From the NCBI GenBank assembly GCA_903837285.1, contig CAILUD010000001.1:32478-96477 (forward strand): a stretch of DNA of 64,000 nt, in the 5' to 3' direction. The notes beneath the pieces were generated by a model. The model saw only the letters and a list, made by a program, of their open reading frames with translations. It had not been told where the DNA came from and searched no databases. Source of the stretch: an uncultured Bacteroidota bacterium. Its GTDB lineage: Bacteria > Bacteroidota > Bacteroidia > Bacteroidales > GWA2-32-17. A program made the position numbers and the translations under genes. Numbering within the stretch: position 1 is the stretch's first letter; the number at the start of each line of letters is the position of its first letter. Positions 24,154-34,876 of this stretch are shown in pieces.

Positions 24154-27100
24154 ATGAAAACAAATATATTTTCACTTACAAAAATTATTTTTATTGTTAT
24201 TGCTTTATTTAGCATTTTGAATAAAGGTTATGGGCAAACAGTAATAATTTCTCCAACCGGCGATGGTGGATTTGAAACAGGAGCTACTTTGGCAGCAAAT
24301 GGATGGACTGGTGTCACCGGTGCAAATGGAGGATGGTATTTTAATACCGTTGCGGTTAATAATAATGCATATACATTTATGCCAACAGGTGCAAGGTCTT
24401 TATATTTTTCAAATAATTCTGGCACAAATTGGAAATATGACCCGAATATTAATCCTCCTGGTTGTGCACATTTTTACAGAAATGTTACGTTCCCAGCTGG
24501 CGAAACAAATATCGATTTGTCTTTTAGATGGAATGCAAATGGTGAAAGTTCATGGGATATTTTATATGTTTATCTTTGTCCAACAACTTTAACACCTGCT
24601 GCAAATAGTCCTTCAGGTAGTTCTTCAGTGCCAACTTGGACTGGTACAGGAACTCCAGTTTTATTAGGTTCTTATAATTTATTATCACCTGGAACAGGTA
24701 CAGCATCAACTATAAATATTCCGGCTTCATATGCTGGAACTACTCAACGTTTAGTCTTTTCTTGGAAAAGCGATGATACATTTGGTAATGAACCACCAGC
24801 TGCAATAGATCAGATTAATCTTACTTCTTCAACACCTTCTGTACCCAATAATACTCCTTGCACCGCAGTTAGTCTAACTCCAGGAAATTGCACGCCTACC
24901 CAAGGTGATGTTTTAGGTGCAACTCAATCTTATGCTGGTTGTACAGGTAATGCAAATGATGATGTTTGGTATTCATTTGTTGCAACATCTTCAGCACATG
25001 AAATTTTAGTTACCCCGTCAGTTAATTTTAATGCAGTATGGGAAATATATGTGGGTGCTGCTTGTGGTTCTGTTTCAAGTGCAGGATTATGTGTAAATGG
25101 TTATTCAACTGGAATACCTGAAGATGTTATTGTTACTGGCTTTACAGCTGGAACAAGGTATTATATAAGGGTTTATGATTCTCTTGCAGTTATGCCCGCA
25201 ACTACAACTTTTGATATTAGTGTTGATAAACCATATCTTCTTAATGCTACCTTAAATGGCACCACAATTACTGAGTGTTGTACTAAAATTTATGATAGTG
25301 GTGGCGGATCTGCAGATTATGCAAATAATGAAAATTATACTGTCACATATCAATCTGGTGGAGCTGGTCAGAGAATAAGAATGACTTTTTGGGAATTTGC
25401 AACACAGTTAAATACAGATTTTCTTTGGATTTATGATGGTCCATCAACTGCTAGCCCTTTATTATTTAAATATTCAGGAACGCCTACTTATTTACCAGAT
25501 GCAGTTTCATCTGGTCAATATCTTACTATTCAATTTACTTCAAATAATAGCACCAGAGCTGCTGGTTTTACAGCTGATTTGAAATGTGAAAACATACCTC
25601 CAGCTCCGGGGCTTTGTAATGGTAATACACCAGCTAGTGATAATTGCGCAAGTGCAACACAAATTTGTGACCCTAATGGTTATTGCGGAAATACAAGTAG
25701 TTATTATACACCGGATTTGCCTGGAAACATGTGTTCTGGATGTGGTCTTTTTGGTGGAAGTATTGAAAATAATTCCTGGATATCATTTACTGCTGCTGCA
25801 ACTACTGCAACACTTCAATTTAATACCGACAATTGTGCAAATAACTGGGGTATACAGTTTGGAATTTATTCAGGTACTAATTGTAATACTTATGTTTTAT
25901 TAACAGATCCTTTAAAGACCCAAAACGCTCAAATTGGGTTACAAAATATAACTGCCACTGGGTTAACTATAGGAAATACATATTATATAATGGTTGATGG
26001 TTTTGCGGGTGATGTTTGTAATTATACTATTGATGTATTAGCCGGTATCATGCAGGGAACTGTTAGTGGTTCAAATACTATTTGTTATGGAGCTGCAGGT
26101 GTTACTTATACCATGGGTGCTGTTGCAACAGGTTATAATTGGACAGTTCCTGCAGGTGCTTCTATTACAGCTGGAGCTGGAACAAGTACCATTACTGTGA
26201 ATTGGGGAACTGCTACTTCTGGCAATGTTACATGTACTGCCACTGCAGGTACTTGTAATGGTGCGTCCGATACTTATCCTGTAACAGTTACTCCAATTGT
26301 TGGTACTCCGGTATTTACTTTAGGCGCAACATCAACCCGTTGTCAGGGAGCTGGATCAGTAACTTATGGCGCAACTGCAACAAATACAACAGGTATAACT
26401 TATAGTTTAGATGCAGCAAGTTTAGGTGCTGGGAATACAATTAATTCTGGAACTGGTGCCGTTTCATATGTAGCAGGATGGAGTGGAACGTCAACAATTA
26501 CTGCTAGCGCAGCAGGTTGTGGTGGTCCAAAAACAGCAACTCATGTAGTAACAATTACACCAACTGTAACAATAAATGCATTTTCTCCAGCAACATCAAC
26601 TCGTTGCCAGGGTGCAGGAACAGTAACAACTACAACAACTGCAACAAATTCAACAGGTATAACATATAGTATAGACGCTGCAAGTATAGCTGGTAGTGTT
26701 ACAATAGTAGCCGGAACAGGTGCTGTAACGTATCCAGCAGGTTGGAGTGGAACGACAACAATAACTGCAAGTGCTGCAGGTTGTAATGGTCCGGTAACAA
26801 CAACACATGTAGTGACAATTACTCCTACTGTGGGACTTCCAGTGTTTACTTTAGGTGCAACATCAACCCGTTGTCAAGGTGCAGGATCAGTAACTTATGG
26901 TGCAACTGCAACAAATACAACAGGAATAACTTATACTTTAGATGCTGCAAGTATAGCAGGAAGTGTTACTATAGTTGCCGGAACAGGCGTTGTAACATAT
27001 CCTGCAAGTTGGAGTGGAACAACAACAATAACTGCAAGTGCAGCTGGTTGTAATGGTCCACGAACTTCAACGCATGTAGTAACAATAACCCCAACTGTAA

Positions 27101-30100
27101 CAATAAACGCATTTTCTCCAGCAACATCAACTCGTTGCCAGGGTGCAGGAACAGTAACAACTACAACAACTGCAAATAATTCAACAGGAATAACATATAG
27201 TATAGATGCTGCAAGTTTAGCAGGTAGTGTTACAATAGTAGCCGGAACAGGTGCTGTAACATATCCAGCAAGCTGGAGTGGAACAACCACAATAACTGCA
27301 AGTGCTGCAGGTTGTAATGGTCCAGCAACTACAACTCATGTAGTAACAATTACTCCAACTGTAACAATAAATGCATTTGCTCCGGCAACATCGACACGTT
27401 GTCAAGGTGCAGGAACAGTTACAACTACAACAACAGCAAATAATTCAACAGGAATAACTTATACTTTAGATGCTGCAAGTATAGCAGGTAGCGTAACAAT
27501 AGTAGCCGGAACAGGCGCAGTAACATATCCAGCAGGTTGGAGTGGAACAACAACAATAACTGCAAGTGCAGCAGGCTGTAATGGTCCTGCAACAACAACT
27601 CATGTAGTAACAATTACACCAACTGTAACAATAAACGCATTTTCTCCGGCAACATCAACTCGTTGCCAGGGTGCAGGAACAGTAACAACTACAACAACTG
27701 CAACAAATTCAACTGGTATAACATATAGTATTGATGCAGCAAGTTCTGGTGCAGGTAACACAATAGTTGCTGGAACTGGAGCACTAACCTATGTAGCAGG
27801 TTGGAGTGGAACAACAACAATAACTGCAAGTGCAGCTGGTTGTAATGGTCCGGTAACAACAACCCATGTAGTAACAATTACTCCTACTGTAGGACTTCCA
27901 GTATTTACATTAGGTGCAACATCAACCCGTTGTCAGGGTGCAGGATCAGTAACTTATGGTGCAACTGCAACAAATACAACAGGAATAACTTATACTTTAG
28001 ATGCTGCAAGTATAGCAGGAAGCGTTACAATAGTAGCCGGAACAGGCGCTGTAACATATCCAGCAGGTTGGAGTGGGACAACAACAATTACTGCAAGTGC
28101 AGCAGGTTGTAATGGCCCAAGAACTTCAACACATGTAGTAACAATAACCCCAACTGTAACAATAAACGCATTTTCTCCTGCAACATCAACTCGTTGCCAG
28201 GGTGCAGGAACAGTAACAACTACAACAACTGCAACAAATTCAACTGGTATAACATATAGTATAGATGCTGCAAGTATAGCCGGTAGTGTAACAATAGTAG
28301 CCGGAACAGGCGCTGTAACATATCCTGCTAGTTGGAGTGGGACAACAACAATAACTGCAAGTGCTGCAGGTTGTAATGGTCCTGCAACAACAACACATGT
28401 TGTGACAATTACTCCTACTGTGGGACTTCCAGTGTTTACTTTAGGTGCAACATCAACTCGTTGTCAGGGTGCAGGATCAGTAACTTATGGTGCAACTGCA
28501 ACAAATTCAACTGGTATAACATATGGTATAGATGCTGCAAGTATCGCAGGTAGTGTTACTATAGTAGCCGGAACAGGCGCTGTAACATATCCAGCTAGTT
28601 GGAGTGGAACAACCACAATTACTGCAAGTGCAGCTGGTTGTAATGGTCCACGAACTTCAACACATGTAGTAACAATAACCCCAACTGTAACAATAAACGC
28701 ATTTTCTCCAGCAACATCAACTCGTTGCCAGGGTGCAGGAACAGTAACAACTACAACAACTGCAAATAATTCAACAGGAATAACATATAGTATAAATGCA
28801 GCAAGTATAGCTGGTGGTGTTACTGTAGTAGCCGGAACAGGCGCTGTAACATATCCAGCAGGTTGGAGTGGGACAACAACAATTACTGCAAGTGCAGCAG
28901 GTTGTAATGGCCCTGCAACAACAACCCATGTAGTAACAATTACACCTACTGTTGGTACACCAATTTTTACTTTAGGCACAACTTCTTCACGTTGTCAAGG
29001 TGCGGGTATAGTAACATATGCTGCAACTGCAACAAATTCAACAGGTATTTCTTATAGTTTAGATGCAGCAAGTATAGCTGGAGGTGTTACAATTATTGCC
29101 GCTACAGGTGATGTGACATACCCGGCAAACTGGAGTGGAACAACAATAATTACAGCAAGTGCAACAGGTTGTAATGGTCCAGTAGTTTCAACTCATACAG
29201 TTACTGTAAATGCTTTAGCTGTAATAAGCTCAGTGGTTAAAACAAATGTTACAATTTGTTCTGGTTCTGATGGTACAATTACTATTACTGCAACAGGTTC
29301 AACTCCTCTTACTTATTCTATAAATGGAGGAACTTCATTTATAGCAAATGGAGGAATATTTACTGGTTTACCTAGTGCAACTTATAATATTGCAGTTAAA
29401 AATAGTTTTGGTTGTATTACTTATGGAAGTGCTATAACTATTAGTGATGGTGGTGCTCCAGCTGCCCCAGTAGCCGGAACAAATGCTACATATTGTACAG
29501 GTGCTGCATTAGCGAATTTAACAGCAACAGCTTCTGCAGGTGGAACTTTAACTTGGTATTCAAATCCTGGCTTAACAACTGTAATTACAAATGGAACAAT
29601 TTTAGCTCCTTTTAATACTATAGGTGTATCAAATTATTATATTACAGAAACTGTTGCAGGTTGTCAGAGTGCTGCTACAATGCTTACAGTAACAATTACT
29701 CCTTCTGTAACAATAAACGCATTTTCTCCAGCAACATCAACCCGTTGTCAGGGAGCAGGTACTGTAACAACTACAACAACTGCAAATAATTCAACAGGAA
29801 TAACTTATAGTTTAGATGCAGCGAGTATAGCAGGTAGTGTTTCAATAGTAGCCGGAACAGGTGCTGTGACATATCCAGCAGGTTGGAGTGGAACAACAAC
29901 AATAACTGCAAGTGCAGCAGGCTGTAATGGTCCAGCAACAACAACTCATGTAGTAACAGTTACTCCAACTGTAACAATAAATGCATTTACACCAGCAACA
30001 TCGACACGTTGTCAAGGTGCAGGTACAGTAACAACTACAACAACCGCAAATAATTCAACAGGTATAACTTATAGTATAGATGCAGCGAGTATAGCTGGCG

Positions 30101-33100
30101 GTGTAACTATAGTTGCCGGAACAGGTGCTGTAACATATCCAGCAGGCTGGAGTGGAACAACAACAATAACTGCAAGTGCAGCAGGATGTAATGGTCCCGC
30201 AATAACAACTCATATAGTAACAATAACTCCTACTGTAACAATAAACGCATTTACACCAGCAACTTCAATTCGTTGTCAGGGTGCAGGAACTGTAACAACT
30301 ACAACAACTGCAACAAATTCAACTGGAATTACATATAGTATAGATGCGACGAGTATAGCTGGTGGTGTTTCAATAGTTGCCGGAACAGGTGCTGTAACAT
30401 ATCCAGCAGGCTGGAGTGGAACAACAACAATAACTGCAAGTGCAGCAGGCTGTAATGGTCCAGCAACAACAACTCATGTAGTAACAATAACTCCTACTGT
30501 AACAATAAACGCATTTTCTCCAGCAACATCAACTCGTTGTCAGGGTGCAGGAACTGTAACAACTACAACAACTGCAACAAATTCAACAGGCATTACTTAT
30601 AGTATAGATGCTGCAAGTATAACAGGTGGAGTTACTATAGTAGCTGGAACCGGTGCTGTAACATATCCAGCAGGTTGGAGTGGTACAACAACAATAACTG
30701 CAAGTGCAGCAGGCTGTAATGGTCCAGCAACAACAGCACATGTAGTAACAATAACTCCAACTGTAACAATAAACGCATTTACACCAGCAACCTCAATTCG
30801 TTGTCAGGGTGCAGGAACAGTAACAACTACTACAACTGCATCAAATTCAACAGGTATAACATATAGTATAGATGCAGCAAGCTCTGGTGCGGGTAACACT
30901 ATTGTTGCTGCAACAGGTGCATTGACATATGTAGCAGGTTGGAGTGGAACAACAACAATAACCGCAAGTGCAGCAGGTTGTAATGGCCCAGCGACAACAA
31001 CTCATGTGGTAACAATTACTCCTTCTGTTTTTGTTAATCCTTTTGCTCTTGCGACCTCTTCTCGTTGTCAGGGTGCAGGTACAGTAACTTATTCAACTAC
31101 TGCAATAAATAATTTAAGTTTAATATATAGTATTGATGCTGCTAGTATAGCAGGTGGTGTTACAATAGTTTCAGGAACAGGTGCTGTAACTTATCCAGCA
31201 GGCTGGAGTGGAATAACAACTATTACTGCAACTGCAACAGGATGTAATGGTCCAGTTAATACAATACATACAGTTACTGTAAATCCTTTACCTGTTGCTT
31301 CTTCAACTACATCAGGTATTTTATGTAATGGACAATCTACAACTGTTTCTGTTTCTGGTATAGGTGGAACTTTACCTTATTCAGGAATTGGATCTTTTAC
31401 AGAATTTGTAGGAACATATAATTATATTATTACTGATGCAAATGGGTGTACAGCATCTACTAGTATTACACTTACCGAACCTGCAGTTTTAGTTGCAAGT
31501 TCATCATCAACACCTATATTATGTAATGGTGGAACATCTGTGGTAACAGTTACAGAGACAGGTGGAACTTCTCCGTTTATTGGTGATGGAACCTTTACTC
31601 AGACAGCTGGTACCTTTAGTTATACTGTTACTGATGCCAATGGATGTATGTCAACATCAAATATTACAATTTCTCAACCTACTGCAATCTCAACTTCAAT
31701 TAATTCGACATTTGCTGGTTGTGGATTATCAGATGGTACAGGAACTGTTACAGCATCTGGTGGAACAGGCACTTATACATATTTATGGTCTCCAACTGGT
31801 GGAACAGGCTCAACTTCATTAGGAATACCTGCAGGAAGTTATACTGTTGTTACAACTGATGCTAATGGTTGTTTTGTAATAGATAATGTAAATATTTCAA
31901 ATAGTGGAGCACCAGTCGTTAATAATACATTTGTGGATGTCATGTGTCATGGTTTAAATACAGGTTCAATTAACCTTACTGTAACTGGTGGAACTGGCGC
32001 ATATACATACAATTGGAATAGTGGTATGTTTTCAACTGAAGATTTAACTAATATTCCTGCAGGTGTATACTCATATGATGTTTATGATATTGCAAATTGT
32101 CATACAACGGGTTCTGTTACTGTAAGTGAACCTGATACATTAATTGCAAATTCATCAGCTCCAATTATTCTTTGTCATGGTGGTACTACAAATGTTAATG
32201 TAACTGGAAATGGTGGAACTGGTTTGCTCCTCGGCACTGGACTCTTCACTGTATCAGCTGGTACTTATTCTTACACAGTTACAGATGCTAATGGTTGCAC
32301 TGCAGTTACAAGTATTACGGTTACTGAGCCTGATACATTAGTTGCAAGTTCAACGTCAACTGCAATACTATGTCATGGTGGTACTTCTGATATTACTGTT
32401 ACTTCAACTGGAGGAACAGGAATAGTAAATGGAACTGGTGTGTTTACTGTTACGGCAGGTACTTATAATTATACCGTAATGGATGCTAATGGTTGTTCAA
32501 GTGTTACTAGTATTACTGTTAATGATCCTGATACATTAATTGCAAGTTCTACTGCAACAAGTATTTTATGTAATGGTGGAACAGCTGATATTACAGTATC
32601 TGCTGTAGGAGGAACCGGATTATATACAGGTACAGGAACATTTACAGTTACTGCTGGAACATATACTTATACTGTAACTGATGCAAATAATTGTTCGTCA
32701 GTTACTACTATTACAATTTCTGAACCTTCTTTATTAACATCTTCTGTTACAACCACTCTTGCAGGTTGCGGCTTGTCTGATGGAACAGCTACTGTAACTG
32801 CATCAGGTGGAACAGGTATTTTAACTTATTTATGGGACCCAATTGGTGGTACAGGTATTACAGCTACAGGTTTACAAGCTGGAAATTATACAGTTCAAAT
32901 ACAAGATGCTAATGGTTGTACTTTAATAGATAATGCAAATATTTCTAATAGTGGTGCACCAACAACAAGTTTTACTCAAGTAAATATTTTATGTAATGGT
33001 TTAAATACAGGTTCAATTGATTTAACTGTAAGTGGTGGAACTGGAGTATATACTTATAGTTGGAATAGTGGAGCTTATACTACTGAGGATTTAAGTAATT

Positions 33101-34827
33101 TAACTGCAGGTACTTATTCGTATGATGTATTAGATGCAGCAAATTGTCAATCTACAGGTTCGGTAACAATCACAGAGCCTGCTTTATTGAATTCTGTAAT
33201 GCTTGAACCTACTGCTCCAAAATGTAGTTATAGTAGCGATGGTCAGGCAGTAGTTGTTGTAACAGGTGGAACAATACCATATAGTTTCTTATGGAGTGAT
33301 GTTTTATCTACTTCAAATGATACTATATCAACCTTGTCTGGAAATGCTGATTATTATGTAACTATAACTGATGCTAATGGATGTTCAACAATAGATACTG
33401 TTCATATCACTGCTCCAACACCAGTTGTAATTACACCAAATATTTTAAATGCTCTATGTGGTGCTAGTAATGGTTCAGTTAGTGTTATTGCTTCAGGTGG
33501 TACATCGCCATATAATTTCTTGTGGGATGATCCAACTAATTCTACAAATGACACGATTATTAATTTAGCTCCAGGAAATTATACTGTTACAGTTTCTGAT
33601 GCAAGTGCGTGTACTGCTGTATTTACTGCAGTTGTTAGCAATGTGTTAGGTGGTGTAGTAAACATAACACAACTTACAAATGTTATGTGTTATGGTGATT
33701 CGACAGGATCAATTACAGTTGCTATGCAAGGTGGAACAGGACCTTATACTTATCAGTGGAATATTTCTGGTCAAACTACTGCTTTAGCTGATAGTCTTAC
33801 TGCAGGTTATTATCAAGTAACTGTAACTGATGTTAATTCTTGTGTTGCAGATACTACAATACAGGTTATGCAACCAGCATATCAGTTAACTTCAAGTATT
33901 ACTGCTCAGAATATTTCTTGTAATGGTGGAAGTAATGGTATTTTAACTTCAACAGTAAATGGTGGAACATCTCCTTATTCTTATTTATGGGATAACAATG
34001 CTGTATTGTCAATTCTTACAAATCTTACAGCAGTTACTCATTCTTTAACAATAACAGATGCTAATGGTTGTACTTCTATTTCTAGTGGAACTGTAATTGA
34101 ACCTTTAGTTCTCACTGTAATAACAAGCACGGTAAATCCAACTTGTGGAAACGGAAGCAATGGTTATGCTACTGTTCTTGTAACAGGTGGAACAGTTCCT
34201 TATTCTTATGCATGGTCTAATAGTGATAATGATTCGATAGCAAATGGGTTAAGTGAAGGAAGTTATATTGTTACCGTTACTGATAATCATTACTGTTCAA
34301 TTACTTCTACGGTTCAATTATATAATCCAGTTGCAATGGTTATTGCAAATACTAGTGGTGTTGATGCAACAAATATGGGTTACGTTAATGTTTCAGTTAC
34401 TGGAGGCGTATTACCATATGTATATTTATGGTCAAATGGTAGTACATTACCTAATATTAGTAATCTTCCAACAGGAGATTATATAATAACTGTAACAGAT
34501 GCAAACTTATGTGCCTTCATAGATACATTTACAATTGATATACCTATAGAAATTCCTTCAGTGATAACACCAAATGGTGATGGTATTAACGATGATTTGG
34601 AAATTGTTGGAATTGCTGGATATAAAGATGTAGTTATTGAAGTTTTTAACCGGTGGGGCGATATTCTGTTCTCTTTTAGCGGAACTGGAATTGAATATAC
34701 TGATGCTTCAAAACGTTGGAATGGAGTATTTAATGGAAAAGATTTACCGATGGGTGGGTATGTATATATTGTTAAGTTAGGAGGCGATAAAGATCCTATA
34801 ACAGGAGTGGTTTCAATTATTAGGTAA
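24154..34827 (+). CDS. Giant repeat surface protein 1 (CUB, 17 x 88-aa repeats, SprB repeats, CHU_C)
   Basis: 3557 aa from the ATG at 24154; a TTG two codons earlier is less likely. Signal peptide MKTNIFSLTKIIFIVIALFS...GYGQ. The N-terminal 700 residues hold a MAM/jelly-roll-like segment (about 35-225), a pre-peptidase-like domain, a CUB domain (about 370-480, ECCTKIYDSGGGSADYANNE...FLWIYDGPS) and another cargo-type domain with paired cysteines. Residues 717-2380 carry 17 copies of an 88/89-aa unit with core STRCQGAG, broken once by two other domains at about 1690-1852. Residues 2381-3465 carry 14 SprB-like repeats (C-x-G...GGT-PY-Y-W...V-D-NGC) plus a degenerate one without Cys. The last 90 residues are CHU_C (PSVITPNGDGINDDLEIVG...GGYVYIVKLG...GVVSIIR), the type B T9SS signal. 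It is probably a filamentous cell-surface adhesin. No PorP/SprF gene is adjacent. Confidence 0.93.
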   Translation: MKTNIFSLTKIIFIVIALFSILNKGYGQTVIISPTGDGGFETGATLAANGWTGVTGANGGWYFNTVAVNNNAYTFMPTGARSLYFSNNSGTNWKYDPNINPPGCAHFYRNVTFPAGETNIDLSFRWNANGESSWDILYVYLCPTTLTPAANSPSGSSSVPTWTGTGTPVLLGSYNLLSPGTGTASTINIPASYAGTTQRLVFSWKSDDTFGNEPPAAIDQINLTSSTPSVPNNTPCTAVSLTPGNCTPTQGDVLGATQSYAGCTGNANDDVWYSFVATSSAHEILVTPSVNFNAVWEIYVGAACGSVSSAGLCVNGYSTGIPEDVIVTGFTAGTRYYIRVYDSLAVMPATTTFDISVDKPYLLNATLNGTTITECCTKIYDSGGGSADYANNENYTVTYQSGGAGQRIRMTFWEFATQLNTDFLWIYDGPSTASPLLFKYSGTPTYLPDAVSSGQYLTIQFTSNNSTRAAGFTADLKCENIPPAPGLCNGNTPASDNCASATQICDPNGYCGNTSSYYTPDLPGNMCSGCGLFGGSIENNSWISFTAAATTATLQFNTDNCANNWGIQFGIYSGTNCNTYVLLTDPLKTQNAQIGLQNITATGLTIGNTYYIMVDGFAGDVCNYTIDVLAGIMQGTVSGSNTICYGAAGVTYTMGAVATGYNWTVPAGASITAGAGTSTITVNWGTATSGNVTCTATAGTCNGASDTYPVTVTPIVGTPVFTLGATSTRCQGAGSVTYGATATNTTGITYSLDAASLGAGNTINSGTGAVSYVAGWSGTSTITASAAGCGGPKTATHVVTITPTVTINAFSPATSTRCQGAGTVTTTTTATNSTGITYSIDAASIAGSVTIVAGTGAVTYPAGWSGTTTITASAAGCNGPVTTTHVVTITPTVGLPVFTLGATSTRCQGAGSVTYGATATNTTGITYTLDAASIAGSVTIVAGTGVVTYPASWSGTTTITASAAGCNGPRTSTHVVTITPTVTINAFSPATSTRCQGAGTVTTTTTANNSTGITYSIDAASLAGSVTIVAGTGAVTYPASWSGTTTITASAAGCNGPATTTHVVTITPTVTINAFAPATSTRCQGAGTVTTTTTANNSTGITYTLDAASIAGSVTIVAGTGAVTYPAGWSGTTTITASAAGCNGPATTTHVVTITPTVTINAFSPATSTRCQGAGTVTTTTTATNSTGITYSIDAASSGAGNTIVAGTGALTYVAGWSGTTTITASAAGCNGPVTTTHVVTITPTVGLPVFTLGATSTRCQGAGSVTYGATATNTTGITYTLDAASIAGSVTIVAGTGAVTYPAGWSGTTTITASAAGCNGPRTSTHVVTITPTVTINAFSPATSTRCQGAGTVTTTTTATNSTGITYSIDAASIAGSVTIVAGTGAVTYPASWSGTTTITASAAGCNGPATTTHVVTITPTVGLPVFTLGATSTRCQGAGSVTYGATATNSTGITYGIDAASIAGSVTIVAGTGAVTYPASWSGTTTITASAAGCNGPRTSTHVVTITPTVTINAFSPATSTRCQGAGTVTTTTTANNSTGITYSINAASIAGGVTVVAGTGAVTYPAGWSGTTTITASAAGCNGPATTTHVVTITPTVGTPIFTLGTTSSRCQGAGIVTYAATATNSTGISYSLDAASIAGGVTIIAATGDVTYPANWSGTTIITASATGCNGPVVSTHTVTVNALAVISSVVKTNVTICSGSDGTITITATGSTPLTYSINGGTSFIANGGIFTGLPSATYNIAVKNSFGCITYGSAITISDGGAPAAPVAGTNATYCTGAALANLTATASAGGTLTWYSNPGLTTVITNGTILAPFNTIGVSNYYITETVAGCQSAATMLTVTITPSVTINAFSPATSTRCQGAGTVTTTTTANNSTGITYSLDAASIAGSVSIVAGTGAVTYPAGWSGTTTITASAAGCNGPATTTHVVTVTPTVTINAFTPATSTRCQGAGTVTTTTTANNSTGITYSIDAASIAGGVTIVAGTGAVTYPAGWSGTTTITASAAGCNGPAITTHIVTITPTVTINAFTPATSIRCQGAGTVTTTTTATNSTGITYSIDATSIAGGVSIVAGTGAVTYPAGWSGTTTITASAAGCNGPATTTHVVTITPTVTINAFSPATSTRCQGAGTVTTTTTATNSTGITYSIDAASITGGVTIVAGTGAVTYPAGWSGTTTITASAAGCNGPATTAHVVTITPTVTINAFTPATSIRCQGAGTVTTTTTASNSTGITYSIDAASSGAGNTIVAATGALTYVAGWSGTTTITASAAGCNGPATTTHVVTITPSVFVNPFALATSSRCQGAGTVTYSTTAINNLSLIYSIDAASIAGGVTIVSGTGAVTYPAGWSGITTITATATGCNGPVNTIHTVTVNPLPVASSTTSGILCNGQSTTVSVSGIGGTLPYSGIGSFTEFVGTYNYIITDANGCTASTSITLTEPAVLVASSSSTPILCNGGTSVVTVTETGGTSPFIGDGTFTQTAGTFSYTVTDANGCMSTSNITISQPTAISTSINSTFAGCGLSDGTGTVTASGGTGTYTYLWSPTGGTGSTSLGIPAGSYTVVTTDANGCFVIDNVNISNSGAPVVNNTFVDVMCHGLNTGSINLTVTGGTGAYTYNWNSGMFSTEDLTNIPAGVYSYDVYDIANCHTTGSVTVSEPDTLIANSSAPIILCHGGTTNVNVTGNGGTGLLLGTGLFTVSAGTYSYTVTDANGCTAVTSITVTEPDTLVASSTSTAILCHGGTSDITVTSTGGTGIVNGTGVFTVTAGTYNYTVMDANGCSSVTSITVNDPDTLIASSTATSILCNGGTADITVSAVGGTGLYTGTGTFTVTAGTYTYTVTDANNCSSVTTITISEPSLLTSSVTTTLAGCGLSDGTATVTASGGTGILTYLWDPIGGTGITATGLQAGNYTVQIQDANGCTLIDNANISNSGAPTTSFTQVNILCNGLNTGSIDLTVSGGTGVYTYSWNSGAYTTEDLSNLTAGTYSYDVLDAANCQSTGSVTITEPALLNSVMLEPTAPKCSYSSDGQAVVVVTGGTIPYSFLWSDVLSTSNDTISTLSGNADYYVTITDANGCSTIDTVHITAPTPVVITPNILNALCGASNGSVSVIASGGTSPYNFLWDDPTNSTNDTIINLAPGNYTVTVSDASACTAVFTAVVSNVLGGVVNITQLTNVMCYGDSTGSITVAMQGGTGPYTYQWNISGQTTALADSLTAGYYQVTVTDVNSCVADTTIQVMQPAYQLTSSITAQNISCNGGSNGILTSTVNGGTSPYSYLWDNNAVLSILTNLTAVTHSLTITDANGCTSISSGTVIEPLVLTVITSTVNPTCGNGSNGYATVLVTGGTVPYSYAWSNSDNDSIANGLSEGSYIVTVTDNHYCSITSTVQLYNPVAMVIANTSGVDATNMGYVNVSVTGGVLPYVYLWSNGSTLPNISNLPTGDYIITVTDANLCAFIDTFTIDIPIEIPSVITPNGDGINDDLEIVGIAGYKDVVIEVFNRWGDILFSFSGTGIEYTDASKRWNGVFNGKDLPMGGYVYIVKLGGDKDPITGVVSIIR
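26302..29220 (+). repeat. In-gene tandem array, repeats 1-11 of the STRCQGAG unit
   Basis: Eleven units lie head to tail: five of 267 nt (type A, opening G[LT]P[VI]FTLG) and six of 264 nt (type B, opening TINAF[SA]PATS). The order is A B A B B B A B A B A'. The lengths sum exactly to the span. Neighbouring units are close to identical at the DNA level, and type A units are 267 nt because of one extra codon before the Cys. Confidence 0.9.
29710..31293 (+). repeat. In-gene tandem array, repeats 12-17 of the STRCQGAG unit
   Basis: Six 264-nt units, all type B except a divergent last one (FVNPFALATSSRCQGAG). The start of unit 12 (29710) and of unit 17 (31030) are 1320 nt apart, exactly 5 x 264. 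The block is separated from the first array by about 490 nt encoding one SprB-like and one Ig-like domain. Confidence 0.9.
31297..34550 (+). repeat. SprB-like repeat section of giant protein 1
   Basis: Fourteen Cys-containing SprB-like repeats of roughly 60-85 aa (ILCNGG...GGT...Y-Y-V-DANGC) are followed by one degenerate unit (NMGYVNVSVTGG). A five-unit block is duplicated: Cys codons at 31720 and 31945 recur at 32767 and 32992, both exactly 1047 nt apart. Confidence 0.85.
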
Positions 34828-34847
34828 ATTTTAATTTGATAATTTTA

Positions 34848-34876
34848 GAGGGCTCCGAGAGGAGCCTTCTTTATTT
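34848..34876 (+). terminator. Terminator of giant gene 1
   Basis: The stem GAGGGCTCC (34848-34856) pairs with GGAGCCTTC (34861-34869), including one G-U pair, closes a GAGA tetraloop, and is followed by TTTATTTTG. It lies 20 nt after the stop codon. Confidence 0.8.

Noticed and set aside
26931..28979. Long open frames on the - strand inside the 88-aa repeat array (up to about 164 codons) rich in Val, Thr, Pro and Leu
   Set aside because: They mirror the repetitive Thr/Ala/Gly codons of the real + strand gene, recur with the repeat period, and have no start context or family features.
26302..31293. Regular repeats with similar spacing, considered as a CRISPR-like or satellite array
   Set aside because: The units are 264/267 nt, stay in one reading frame and encode a continuous protein; there are no short repeats with unique spacers.
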